Under the pieces are notes generated by a model. The model had not been told where the DNA came from and did no database searches. It was given only the letters and a program-made list of their open reading frames with translations. The position numbers and the translations under genes are program-made. A stretch of 64,000 bases of DNA from Methylocaldum sp035627495. GTDB lineage: Bacteria; Pseudomonadota; Gammaproteobacteria; Methylococcales; Methylococcaceae. Shown here one piece after another: positions 46,367-55,508 of the stretch. The stretch spans positions 10,051 through 74,050 of the forward strand of contig NZ_DASPLO010000161.1 in assembly GCF_035627495.1 (NCBI RefSeq), written 5' to 3'. How positions within the stretch are numbered: the stretch's first letter is position 1; every line of letters starts with the position of its first letter.

Positions 46367-48199
46367 TCACTCGGGGCTTTGAGCTGTTTTCGCCTCGATG
46401 TATCTCCGGTGCGCTTCCAGATACGTCGTTTTCACCATTTTACGCGCCGCCGACAGGGGCTCGAAGCCTTGCGAGAAACCGGCCACGACCGGATCGATTG
46501 TCAGCCGCGCCGTGCTGACCAGATGCAGGATCAGATCCATGGGGTCCTCGTCGCCGACAGCGATACGGATGGTGGTCCGCGAGATGCCGCAGTCGCGCAG
46601 CGCTTGTTCGTCCAGCTCCGAATGCGTCGTCAGGGCCGGGCATGCCACGATCGTGTTGCTCTGACCGAGGCTGATCATATGGCCGAAGGTCGGCGAGAGG
46701 TTGTCGAAGAATCTCTGAAAGGCATCCGGCGGCAGATCGCCCATATCCACGGTGAACAGCGGCGCGGGCAATCCGACTGCCATGGTCTTTTTCATGATTT
46801 CGCTGTTCGGATCGCCGGGAAGTGCGTTGCAGTGAACCGTAATGTTCGGATGGGCGGCCAAAAACTGCGCGAGTATCTGCGTGTTGATGCACTTCTTCAG
46901 CATGCGCACGTCGAGGGTGCGCAGGCCCTGGAGCACGTCGAAAGCCGCGTCGGCGTTGAGGAATGTGCCTTTGACGTAATACACGTTCCAGAACAGCGTC
47001 TCGTTCCAATGAACGCCGTTCATCGTTTCGCCCTTGGGAATGAACATGTCCTCGTTGCGCCCGATGACGACGCCGGCGATGACCGATCCGCTGCCGGAGA
47101 GATCTTTCGTGTAGCTGTGGATGACGAAATCCGGGCGCTCCGTGGGATCTTCCCGCTGCAGCGGTGTGTGGAGGAAGGGCGTGCCGACAGTCGCGTCGAG
47201 AATGACGCGCAGGCCGAGCCGATGCGCTTCCCGGCAGATCGCGGGCACGTCCAAGACATACCCATGCGGGTTGCAGGGCGATTCGAGGTAGACGTAGGCT
47301 TGCCGGCCGGCCGCGAAGCGGTCGCCGTACCGGCTGAGGGCGTGTTGCCAGCCGTTCAGAAAATCGGCGACGGTGTAGCCGTCGAAGGTCTCGACGGCAA
47401 TGTCCAGATTGGCGGGTTTGGCGAACCAGTCGTGAATGAGCTGATGGGTCCCGCCGTAGATATTACGGCTGGCGATCAGGATGTCGCCGCGCCCCAGGAC
47501 ATGCGACAGCATTCCGTCGATGGCGGCCATCCCGCTGTTGAAGTTCCAGGCGAAATATTCGCGGGCGTAGGGGCCGGCCTCGAGATCGACGATGTGGTTG
47601 GCTAATGCGACCGAGGTCGGATTGAGCAGCCGCGAGTAGATTTCCAGCAGCAGTTCCTTGCCCTGGAAGGCATCTTCGATCCACTCGGCGCACGCATAGA
47701 TATACGTCGCTGTGCGCGTGATGACCGGATTGGCGGAGAAGATCGCCGCGACGTTGTCGAAGACGCTGTAGGGGCCCTTGCTGGTGATCGTCGCGGCGCT
47801 GTAATTCAGGCTCTGATAACTGCGGCGATTCGGGTTCTGCAAGGTATCGAGCAGCTTCGCCAGTTGAAACGAGAGGAATTTCTTGGCGTTGAAATAGGCG
47901 ATCCGGTCGGAGCGATCCAGGCTCTGAATGCTCTGCGCCGTCTCGACCCACAACCGGTCGATGTCGGCGTAGCTCTCGTACATTCGGCGCGATACACGCG
48001 CCAGCGTTTCGCCGAAAGCCGTATTGGGGTCGATGCCGAAATGGGCGAGCTGTTCGTTAACCAGTTCATCGATCGAGCGGGCCGCCGTGGATTTCCGCCG
48101 CGGCGAGAGGGCGCGCAGATGATCGATATTCTCCGGCGCATCGCTCGGTTGCGTTAGCCCAGACAGTTCCGGAGGCAGGTCTAATTTAATGCTGTTCAT
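46367..48199 (-). CDS. Large PLP-dependent enzyme, Cys/Met-metabolism type, with N-terminal extension
   Basis: Fold-type I PLP enzyme related to the cystathionine synthase/lyase (gamma) family. The Schiff-base lysine is Lys365 in HSYTKDLSGSGSVIAG. Before it come the cofactor-side motifs NFNSGMAAIDGMLSHVL, a YGGTHQLIHDWF segment, a VYLESPCNPHGYVLDV stretch, and the aspartate in LRVILDATVGTPFL. Normal family members are about 390-430 residues with the lysine near 200; this one has 610, with about 165 extra N-terminal residues of helical character. The ATG at 48199 has GAGAG eight bases upstream and is preferred over ATG 48226. Substrate unknown; C-S lyase, gamma-replacement or decarboxylative chemistry are all possible. 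Confidence 0.8.
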   Translation of the reverse strand: MNSIKLDLPPELSGLTQPSDAPENIDHLRALSPRRKSTAARSIDELVNEQLAHFGIDPNTAFGETLARVSRRMYESYADIDRLWVETAQSIQSLDRSDRIAYFNAKKFLSFQLAKLLDTLQNPNRRSYQSLNYSAATITSKGPYSVFDNVAAIFSANPVITRTATYIYACAEWIEDAFQGKELLLEIYSRLLNPTSVALANHIVDLEAGPYAREYFAWNFNSGMAAIDGMLSHVLGRGDILIASRNIYGGTHQLIHDWFAKPANLDIAVETFDGYTVADFLNGWQHALSRYGDRFAAGRQAYVYLESPCNPHGYVLDVPAICREAHRLGLRVILDATVGTPFLHTPLQREDPTERPDFVIHSYTKDLSGSGSVIAGVVIGRNEDMFIPKGETMNGVHWNETLFWNVYYVKGTFLNADAAFDVLQGLRTLDVRMLKKCINTQILAQFLAAHPNITVHCNALPGDPNSEIMKKTMAVGLPAPLFTVDMGDLPPDAFQRFFDNLSPTFGHMISLGQSNTIVACPALTTHSELDEQALRDCGISRTTIRIAVGDEDPMDLILHLVSTARLTIDPVVAGFSQGFEPLSAARKMVKTTYLEAHRRYIEAKTAQSPE

Positions 48200-48415
48200 A
48201 AATCCGGCTCTCTTCCTATGAATCAACCTTAGCCAATCATTAGACCTAATAAATGGCCTCTGTTGCCGATCCGCTCACGTAGAGTACTGTTGTCCGCGCT
48301 CTTCTGAGCCGGAATGGCGTGTTCCGGGACCTTTATCCGTAAGTATCCGATCTTACGAGGCCGTCCAACATTAGTGTATAAACGAATATGGAACCAACAT
48401 GAGTGAGGGAATACC

Positions 48416-48901
48416 ATGAAAAGATCCATCTTAATCGCGGCCGTTATCGGCGCTGTGGTCCTTGAATCCGGAATGGCGGTCGCTAAAGAAAAGCCGTTGA
48501 ACAAGAGCAAAGTGCCCCAGGCGGTGTTCACGGCATTTCAAAAAGCCCATCCGAATGCCAAAAACATCAAGTACGAAGAAGAAACGGTCGATGGGGAGGC
48601 GGCTTATGAAATCGACTTCACCGATGACGGCCAAAAAATCGACGAAGTGTACCGTGCTGACGGCACGCTCGTGGAAACCGAGCGAACTATTAAGACCAGC
48701 GAGTTACCTGAGCCGGTCATGCAAACGGTAAAGCAGCGTTATCCAAAAGCCAAGGTGGATGAGGTATTCGAGGTCAGCAATACGGATGGAAAAGTAATCG
48801 GCTATGAGGTCCAAATTAAAGAGGGTAAGCGCGAAAGAGAGGTTGAGCTCGACCTTAATGGAAATATCCAGGAAAGCGATGTAAAGCCCAAACAGCGCTA
48901 A
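48416..48901 (+). CDS. Periplasmic PepSY-like protein
   Basis: Exported protein of 161 residues with a signal peptide (about 1-23, ending AVAKEK). Two consecutive repeats follow, each with an FxKAHPNAK- or VKQRYPKAK-type start and a YEI or YEV beta strand, as in PepSY-like (BLIP-fold) domains. These often bind or inhibit proteins in the envelope. GAGGGA lies five bases before the ATG. It is divergent from the PLP enzyme gene across about 215 bases. Confidence 0.78.
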   Translation: MKRSILIAAVIGAVVLESGMAVAKEKPLNKSKVPQAVFTAFQKAHPNAKNIKYEEETVDGEAAYEIDFTDDGQKIDEVYRADGTLVETERTIKTSELPEPVMQTVKQRYPKAKVDEVFEVSNTDGKVIGYEVQIKEGKREREVELDLNGNIQESDVKPKQR

Positions 48902-48986
48902 GGCGTTTATTGGATCAAGATTTTGAACGTCCGGACGATCGAGCCGAACCGTTCTTTAAAGCGGAAATCCTGTTTCGATATCCTAA

Positions 48987-49012
48987 CCCAAAGGCGAGAG
49001 GGGACCGGGTAC
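48987..49012 (-). repeat. 26-base dispersed repeat, copy 2
   Basis: Inverse-orientation match to 39589-39614 with one mismatch (C for T near the middle). Confidence 0.6.
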
Positions 49013-49214
49013 ATCAAAAGCGAGGCTGGGCTAAGGCACGAAATCCGGCTTTGCGAGCCGTAGTGGCAGGGTTTCCGCGAAGCTACAACCGGCCTAGATT
49101 TCAAACTGATGGCGAGGCGTTTCGCCGCTGCCCGATGAACTTTTCAGACAGCGCTCAAATCTCATCCTTCCATATAATGGCGCGTAAGAGCTGTTTGGAA
49201 ACCGTGATGAGCGG

Positions 49215-49238
49215 CCCTTCGACAGGCTCAGAACAGGA
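49215..49238 (+). repeat. Dispersed CTTCGAC-type repeat, partial copy
   Basis: CCCTTCGACAGGCTCAGAAC with a few further bases; diverged from the copies at 39887 and 44915. Confidence 0.5.
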
Positions 49239-49378
49239 GGCGGTCGGCGTGGAGGATACACGGCGTGCTTGAAGAGGCCGAGCACCGCCCGCACTAGGGG
49301 ATCATGCCCGCGGAGTAGGGTTCTAAACAGCTTCCAAGGCTTATCCGTTGATCGTCGCCATGTAACCCCACATACCGT

Positions 49379-51385
49379 ATGCACAACCTGAGTTTGCTCG
49401 AAAACATCGCCGCTACATTGAGCTTGGCCTTTCTAGGAGGGCTGTTCGTTCAACGCATCGGCCTGCCTACCATCGTGGGTTATTTATTGGTGGGCGTCGT
49501 CATCGGCCCCTTTACACCGGGGTATTTTGCCGATGCCGAAACCATCAACCAGTTGGCCGAGTTGGGCATCGTCTTCCTGATGTTCGGCGTCGGCCTGCAT
49601 TTTTCCTTTGCCGATCTGTGGAAAGTGCGCGATATCGCCATTGTGGGAACGCTGGGGCAAATGCTGACCATGCTGGCCCTGGGCTTCGGCCTGAGCCAGT
49701 ACTGGGGCTGGACGCCGATATCCGGGCTGGTGCTGGGGCTGGTGCTGTCCATCGCGAGCACCATCGTCATGCTGCGCGGATTCATGGACCGCGGCTGGCT
49801 CAATACCCCGGACGGGCAAGTCGCGGTCGGTTGGCGCGTCATGGAAGACATCGCCACCGTCCTGATGATCATGATCATGCCCAACCTGGCCGATACCGGA
49901 AAGCCCGTGGATTGGCACACCCTCGGCCTCGCCCTGCTGTCTGCCCTGGGCTTCCTAGTGTTAATGCTGTTCGTGGGGAAACGCTTCATTCCCTGGCTGC
50001 TGCTGCGGGTGGCCCACACCCGCTCGCGCGAGCTTTTCATTCTGGCGGTCCTGGCCATCTCCCTGGGGATCGCCTTGGGTGCGTCGCAGTTGTTCGGCGT
50101 TTCGTTGGCTCTGGGCGCTTTCGTCGCAGGGGCGGTGGTCAGCGAATCGCCTCTCAGTCATCGCATCGCGTCCGACCTCCTGCCGTTCCGGGAAGCCTTT
50201 TCCGTCCTGTTCTTCGTGTCCATCGGCATGCTCCTGGATCCGGGCTTTCTGTTGGAGCACCTCGAACCGGTCCTGATCCTCACCAGTCTGGTGGTTTTCG
50301 GGAAGTTCATCGTCTCCGGGCTCTGGGTCTTGCCGTTCCCCCGTCCGGCCAGTACCGCCCTGGTCGTGGCGGCGGGCTCCTGCCAGATTGGCGAATTTTC
50401 CTTCATTCTGGATCAGACCGGACTGCGTCTTGGGTTTCTGAACGAGGGGCAACATTCGACGATTCTGGCGGCCGCATTGCTATCCATCATCGTTAATCCG
50501 CTCATGCTGCATGCGGTCGATCCACTGCAGCGCAGTTTGCGGGCCATCCGGCCATTATGGCGATGGCTGAATCGGCACGGATCGACGCAAACCCCCGTGG
50601 AGGATTCCGTGGCCGATCATGTGGTGGTCGTGGGCTACGGACGGGTCGGCTCGCACATCGTAGACGTCATGGGCGAACTGGGGATTCCCTATTTAGTGAT
50701 CGATTCCCGCATCCATCGGATAGAACGGTTGTCGAAACGGGGCGTTCCAACGCTCTTGGGCGACACGGCCAATTCGGACGTTCTTCTCCATGCGGCGCTG
50801 GACCGCGCTCGCCTGCTCGTGATTACCTTGCCCGAAGAGGCCGCTACCCAGTTGACGGTTGCAGCCGCCGGAGACATTGCCCCGGACCTCCCGATCATTG
50901 CCCGGGCCGCCACGCGGGCCGGCGTAAAGCGGCTTTCCGAGTTGGGCGCACAACTTGTGATTCATCCGGAATTGGAAGGCAGCTTGCAGGTGGTCCGCCA
51001 CACGCTGCTGCAACTGGGCTTTCCCTTGCATGAAGTCCGGCGTTACGCGGACACGGTGCGCCGCGAGCATTACGATGCTCTGGTCAAGGCGCAGGGGGAG
51101 CATGCACTGCTGAGGGATCTGCTCGACGCTCACGAATTGATCGACATCGCCTGGCGAAAAATACCCTTGGATAGTTCCATCGCCGGGCAGACGGTGGGCG
51201 AGGCCGCGTTCCGAGCCCGAACCGGCGCGACTCTGGTGGCCATCAAGCGCAAGAACGAACTCCTGGTGAACCCGTCCACCCATACTCAATTACTACCAGG
51301 GGATCGCATCGGCCTGCTCGGAAATCCGGAACAGGTGGAGACCCTGGAGCGTTTGCTGGCCGTGCCCAATGCTGGCGAGGGCTGA
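49379..51385 (+). CDS. CPA2-family cation:proton antiporter with TrkA domains (YbaL/Kef type)
   Basis: Potassium or other monovalent cation efflux/antiport protein. About twelve membrane segments fill residues 5-385. A cytoplasmic TrkA-N (RCK) domain begins near 415 with the NAD(H)-binding VVVGYGRVGSHIVDVMGELG, and a TrkA-C domain closes the protein. Length 668, longer than KefB/KefC and close to YbaL. It opens a group of cation-transport genes with trkH and nhaD. Confidence 0.92.
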   Translation: MHNLSLLENIAATLSLAFLGGLFVQRIGLPTIVGYLLVGVVIGPFTPGYFADAETINQLAELGIVFLMFGVGLHFSFADLWKVRDIAIVGTLGQMLTMLALGFGLSQYWGWTPISGLVLGLVLSIASTIVMLRGFMDRGWLNTPDGQVAVGWRVMEDIATVLMIMIMPNLADTGKPVDWHTLGLALLSALGFLVLMLFVGKRFIPWLLLRVAHTRSRELFILAVLAISLGIALGASQLFGVSLALGAFVAGAVVSESPLSHRIASDLLPFREAFSVLFFVSIGMLLDPGFLLEHLEPVLILTSLVVFGKFIVSGLWVLPFPRPASTALVVAAGSCQIGEFSFILDQTGLRLGFLNEGQHSTILAAALLSIIVNPLMLHAVDPLQRSLRAIRPLWRWLNRHGSTQTPVEDSVADHVVVVGYGRVGSHIVDVMGELGIPYLVIDSRIHRIERLSKRGVPTLLGDTANSDVLLHAALDRARLLVITLPEEAATQLTVAAAGDIAPDLPIIARAATRAGVKRLSELGAQLVIHPELEGSLQVVRHTLLQLGFPLHEVRRYADTVRREHYDALVKAQGEHALLRDLLDAHELIDIAWRKIPLDSSIAGQTVGEAAFRARTGATLVAIKRKNELLVNPSTHTQLLPGDRIGLLGNPEQVETLERLLAVPNAGEG

Positions 51386-51469
51386 ACCGGCTGTACGCAT
51401 CCGCCTGGCCATGTGCGGCGGATTCCGGCCATGAAGGCCAAGCATTCTTGCCCGGTCGGTCGGCGATGC

Positions 51470-52927
51470 TTACTTGCGCCAGTAGGCGGGGGTGAACAGG
51501 ACCAATGCGGTGAACACCTCGATCCGACCGAGAAACATGGCCAACGTGCAAATCCATGTCTGAGAATCGGTTAACGCGCTGTAATTGGTGGCGGGCCCCA
51601 CTTCCCCTAATCCGGGACCGGCATTGTTGATGCACGCAATAATGGCGGAGAATGACGATAGGAAATCCAGGCCGCTGATGACGAGCAGTAAGGTCAGAAT
51701 GACGATGCTCATGAAATAAACAAAGATGAATCCGAGCACCGATAGGACGATCGGCGACCGAATGACCATATTGCCGAGTTTGAGCGGATTGACAGCAGTG
51801 GGGTGCGTCAGCAGAAACATCTGGAGCTGGCTTTGTTTGACCAAAATCAGGGTTCGTATCATCTTAATGCCGCCGCCGGTGGATCCGGTGCACGCGGCGA
51901 TGCAACTCACGAAGAGCATCCACAGCGGGGCAAAGATCGGCCACTGGTTGAAGTCGACACTGGCATAGCCGCAGTCGGTAGCAATGGATACCAGATTAAA
52001 GCTGGCATGACGGAGGGCAGTCCAATAATCCGAATAGGTTCCCGATTGCCAAAGATAAAGGGCGATGCCCAAGCAACTGCTTAGAACCAGCACCAGATAA
52101 GGCATTGCCTCAATATCATGTTTGTAGGGGCTAAAGCTCTTGCTGCGGATGGCTAAGAAATGAGTGGCGAAGTTCATGCCCGCAATGAGCATGAATATGA
52201 TCAGTACCGTTTCGATTTCCGGTGAGTTGAAATAGCCGATACTGGCGTCGTGTGTTGAAAACCCCCCTAGTCCCATGGCGGAGAAAGCATGACAGATGGC
52301 GTCAAACCAGCTCATTCCGGCTTGCTTCAGGGCGAGAATACACGCGGCTGTGATCCCGGCATACACCAGCCACAGATTCTTGGCTGTCTCGGTGATGCGA
52401 GGCGTCAGCTTGGTATCCTTCATCGGTCCCGGTGTTTCGGCCATAAACAGCTGGCGGCCACCTACGCCGAGAACGGGGAGAATCGCCACCGCCAATACAA
52501 TAATTCCCATGCCGCCCAGCCAGTTGAGTTCATGTCGCCATAAATTAATGGCAGGCGGTAGTTGATCCAGTCCTACCAGGACCGTCGCTCCGGTGGTGGA
52601 GAGTCCGGACATGGCTTCGAAGTAAGCATCGGTAAAGGATAAATCTCTTAGGTAAGATATTAAGGGAAACGTCGAGAACGCGGCCATTCCCGTCCAAGCG
52701 AGCACCACCAACAAGAATCCTTCCTTGGCTTTCAATTCGCGCTGAAATTTCCTCGTTGTGCTCCACAAAAATCCGCCCGCCCCGAATGTGAGCAGCATAT
52801 CCTCCATGAAAAGTGTCCCCGTACCGTCCCGGTAGATGAGCGACGTCACAATAGGCAGCGCGTAGGTGATGCTGAAAACCATTAGCATCAGCCCGAAAAC
52901 CCTGACGAGCGACAGAAATCTAATCAT
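51470..52927 (-). CDS. trkH: Trk-type potassium uptake protein TrkH
   Basis: Pore-forming subunit of the Trk potassium uptake system. Four membrane-pore-membrane repeats are visible, each with a glycine in the filter region: SGLSTTGATVLVGLDQLP, GFSTHDASIGY, TDCGYASVDFNQWP and NNAGPGLGEVGPATNYSAL. Other TrkH marks are NWLGGMGIIVLAVAILPVLG and CTGSTGGGIKMIR. Length 485. The NAD-binding partner trkA is not in the window. Confidence 0.95.
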   Translation of the reverse strand: MIRFLSLVRVFGLMLMVFSITYALPIVTSLIYRDGTGTLFMEDMLLTFGAGGFLWSTTRKFQRELKAKEGFLLVVLAWTGMAAFSTFPLISYLRDLSFTDAYFEAMSGLSTTGATVLVGLDQLPPAINLWRHELNWLGGMGIIVLAVAILPVLGVGGRQLFMAETPGPMKDTKLTPRITETAKNLWLVYAGITAACILALKQAGMSWFDAICHAFSAMGLGGFSTHDASIGYFNSPEIETVLIIFMLIAGMNFATHFLAIRSKSFSPYKHDIEAMPYLVLVLSSCLGIALYLWQSGTYSDYWTALRHASFNLVSIATDCGYASVDFNQWPIFAPLWMLFVSCIAACTGSTGGGIKMIRTLILVKQSQLQMFLLTHPTAVNPLKLGNMVIRSPIVLSVLGFIFVYFMSIVILTLLLVISGLDFLSSFSAIIACINNAGPGLGEVGPATNYSALTDSQTWICTLAMFLGRIEVFTALVLFTPAYWRK

Positions 52928-53254
52928 TGTGAGATGGCTTTTGTTCTTAAAGTTAACGCACAGGCAAAAACGCCAGACGGTAGCAAAAAGCTTTTGCGAT
53001 GGCCAATGGGGGGTACATTATTTTTTCTACATCGACTTCGTGTATTTTTGGTGTCCACAAGCAAGCGTGATCACCCCGTTTTCTCCACAACGATGGCCAA
53101 AACTAAGCGTGAAAAGCAGCATTCCGAACTTGTAAAGACGAAAGAGAACGGCATCGCCGTATCTGTCGTTAAAGTCACAAAGAGTCGATCTCGGCATACG
53201 ACATCTCGCTACCGGTAACCGATTAGTATAGGGCTTCCGGAGCTTACGGGCTCG
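52928..53254. other. Spacer between trkH and nhaD
   Basis: About 325 bases. A plus-strand open frame of 94 codons (52934-53218) has no recognisable motif and is not called. It should contain the trkH promoter. Confidence 0.4.
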
Positions 53255-54679
53255 TTAGAAATAGCGAGCGTTGACCCAGAAATGCACGGCGATGCTGGCG
53301 AAATAGCCGAGCAGGATCACCGGGAACCAGCGCAGGTGATAGCCGAAGGTGTAAGTGCCCTTGATCTGTCCGAGCAGCCCTACGCCGGGGGCGGAGCCGA
53401 TCGCCAGGAGGCTGCCGCCGACCCCCAAGGTCAGCGTCAGCAGCAGCCATTGGCCCAAGGGGATATCGGGGTGCATGCTCAGCACCGCGAACATCAGGGT
53501 TCCGTTATCGACGAAAGCCGAAGACAGCCCGATCAAGATGTTCGCCAGGGTCGGGTTGATCTGCCCGAACAGGGTTTGGGCGATGGCGTCCAGGTAGCCG
53601 ACGAACCCCAAAGCGCCGATCATCATCATCGCTCCGTAGAAGAACAGCAGCGTGTCCCATTCCAGGTTGCCGATCTTCTGGAAAATGTCGTACTCCCGAT
53701 CGTCCAGCCAGTCGGCTGGCCGCGGTTCGCCCAACCGGTCGGAGCCGTCCGCTTCCAGGGCCGTCCGCGACAGGTAAAAACTGAAGAACTGCAACAAGGC
53801 CAGCCCTGCCATCATGCCGGCGGCGGGTGGCAGCTTCAGAAACACATCGGAACAGACGGTGATGATCAGGGTGATGGCAAAGAGAGCCACGATTCGTTTG
53901 CTGCCCCGCCGGAGGACGATTTGCCGCTGCAAAACCGGGGGCGTTTCTTTCGGGACGAAAAAGTGCATGACCGCAGCCGGCACCAGGAAGTTGACCAGGC
54001 AGGGCAGCGCCAGGGAGAGAAAGTCCTGGAAGGCCACGACGGCTGCCTGCCAGACGAACAGAGTCGAGATGCCGCCCAGAGGACTGAAGGAACCGCCAGC
54101 ATTGGTAGCCACGACGATGTTGACGCAGGACAGGGCCACGAACTGGGGTTTGCTCTTGCCCACGGCCGCCGCGACCGCGCCCATCAGCAGGCCGACCGCG
54201 AGGCCGCTGACCGCGGTCGAAATGACAAAGGCCAGCCCGCCCGTAATCCAGAACAGTTGCCGATAGCTATAGCCCCGGTTCAGCAGCCAGATGCGGAGTC
54301 CATCGAAGATGCCGCGATCCTCCATGGCGTTCAGATACGTCATGGACACCAGGATGAACAACAGGAGTTCGGCATAGGCGAGCAGGTTGCTCTCGAATGC
54401 CTTCACGGCGATCTCGGCTTCCCCCTGCATCGCGTAATGGATGCAGACTGCGAACCAGACGAGAGCCGCCCCCAGAACCATGGGCTTCGATTTCCGGAGT
54501 TCGATCACCTCCTCGGACATCGCGGTGACGTAAGCCAGAACCGTGATGGCGACGGCGAGATAACCGATGAGGTGTCGGGTCAGGTCCAGCGGCGTTGGCG
54601 GGATAACGCCGGTTTCCTCCGCGGCCAGGGCCAAGCCGGGCAAAGCGGTGAGCACAATCAAAAGCCAATTCATTTTCAT
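53255..54679 (-). CDS. nhaD: Sodium:proton antiporter NhaD
   Basis: Na+(Li+)/H+ antiporter of the NhaD branch of the IT superfamily. A cleavable-looking N-terminal segment ends at LALAAEE, then about twelve membrane segments follow. Typical stretches are LVSMTYLNAMEDRGIFDGLR, VATNAGGSFSPLGGISTLFV, and LIGLSSAFVDNGTLMFAVL in the second half. The ATG at 54679 is preferred; the frame is open to 54802 but the upstream residues are basic and non-conserved. Length 474. Confidence 0.92.
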   Translation of the reverse strand: MKMNWLLIVLTALPGLALAAEETGVIPPTPLDLTRHLIGYLAVAITVLAYVTAMSEEVIELRKSKPMVLGAALVWFAVCIHYAMQGEAEIAVKAFESNLLAYAELLLFILVSMTYLNAMEDRGIFDGLRIWLLNRGYSYRQLFWITGGLAFVISTAVSGLAVGLLMGAVAAAVGKSKPQFVALSCVNIVVATNAGGSFSPLGGISTLFVWQAAVVAFQDFLSLALPCLVNFLVPAAVMHFFVPKETPPVLQRQIVLRRGSKRIVALFAITLIITVCSDVFLKLPPAAGMMAGLALLQFFSFYLSRTALEADGSDRLGEPRPADWLDDREYDIFQKIGNLEWDTLLFFYGAMMMIGALGFVGYLDAIAQTLFGQINPTLANILIGLSSAFVDNGTLMFAVLSMHPDIPLGQWLLLTLTLGVGGSLLAIGSAPGVGLLGQIKGTYTFGYHLRWFPVILLGYFASIAVHFWVNARYF

Positions 54680-54805
54680 GGTATTGCGTCTAAGCCGCTG
54701 GAAGGTTGACGACAAGGTAGGTACCCCGCTTGTTTGCATGTCTTTCCCGATTTCCCGAACCGCACGGGCAGGGGCCGGGTTTTGCCTCCCGCGCCGGATC
54801 ATCGA

Positions 54806-55508
54806 TCAATCTTCGTCGCACAGGCGGTATCCCACGCCGGCTTCCGTCAGGAGATAACGGGGTCGCGCCGGGTCTGCTTCCAATTTGTGCCGAAGCTGCC
54901 CCATGTAAATCCGGACGTAGTGGCTGTGCTCGATCTGGGCCGGGCCCCACACCTCGTTCAGCAACTGCCGGTGGGTGACCACCAGCCCCGCATGCGCGAT
55001 CAAAGCGGTCAGCAAGCGGTATTCGATGGGCGTGAGATGGATTTCGCGCTCCGCGAGAAATACTTTTCGCCGGGTCAGTTCGACCTTTAGCTCCCCCACT
55101 TGAAATATATCGCGGGGCGGCCCCCACGGCCGCTGGAGGGCACGCCGCAGCAGCGCCCGGATGCGTGCCACGAGTTCCGCCGTGCTGAAGGGTTTGGTCA
55201 GGTAATCGTCCGCTCCGACGTCTAGCGCTTGGGTGATATCGGTCTCGTGATTTCGGGCCGATAGAATGATGAGGGGGATTTGGGTGCGTTTCCTTAGCCG
55301 CTCGACCACTTCCACGCCGTCCATGTCCGGCAAGCCCCAAGTCGAGAATCACGAGATCCGGTTTGGCGCTTCGGGCCGAAGCCAAACCGTCGGTTCCGGT
55401 TTTGGCCGTGACGACCGTCCAACCGTGGCCGCTCAAACAGGTGCCGAGAAACATCCGCAAGTGCGGATCGTCCTCGATTACCAATATGACAGGGCGGGTT
55501 TCCGTCAT
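54806..55508 (-). pseudogene. kdpE: KdpE-like response regulator, frameshifted
   Basis: OmpR/KdpE-type regulator split by a one-base frameshift. The first 60 or so residues (MTETRPVILVIEDDPHLRMF to DLVILDLGL) are in one frame from ATG 55508. The rest is in another frame from about 55333 (PDMDGVEVVERLRKR, LTKPFSTAELVARIRALL, then a winged-helix domain ending at GVGYRLCDED). One surplus base near 55328-55336 restores a perfect KdpE sequence if removed. It overlaps the kinase gene stop by four bases (ATGA). Either a true mutation or a sequencing error. Confidence 0.88.

Larger units (their letters stand above)
48902..49378. other. Gene-poor interval with repeats
   Basis: About 475 bases without a supportable gene. 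It holds the second copy of the 26-base repeat (48987-49012) and a partial copy of the CTTCGAC-type motif (49215-49238). Confidence 0.45.

Noticed and set aside
46196..47605. Open frame of 469 codons on the plus strand
   Set aside because: Antisense to the PLP enzyme, whose lysine motif and cofactor motifs are clear.
52934..53218. 94-codon frame between trkH and nhaD
   Set aside because: Basic, low-complexity C-terminus, no motif, no good ribosome-binding site.
53282..54709. Open frame of 475 codons on the plus strand
   Set aside because: Antisense to nhaD; its residue composition (Asp, Gln, Glu and His rich) is typical of a mirror frame of a membrane protein gene.
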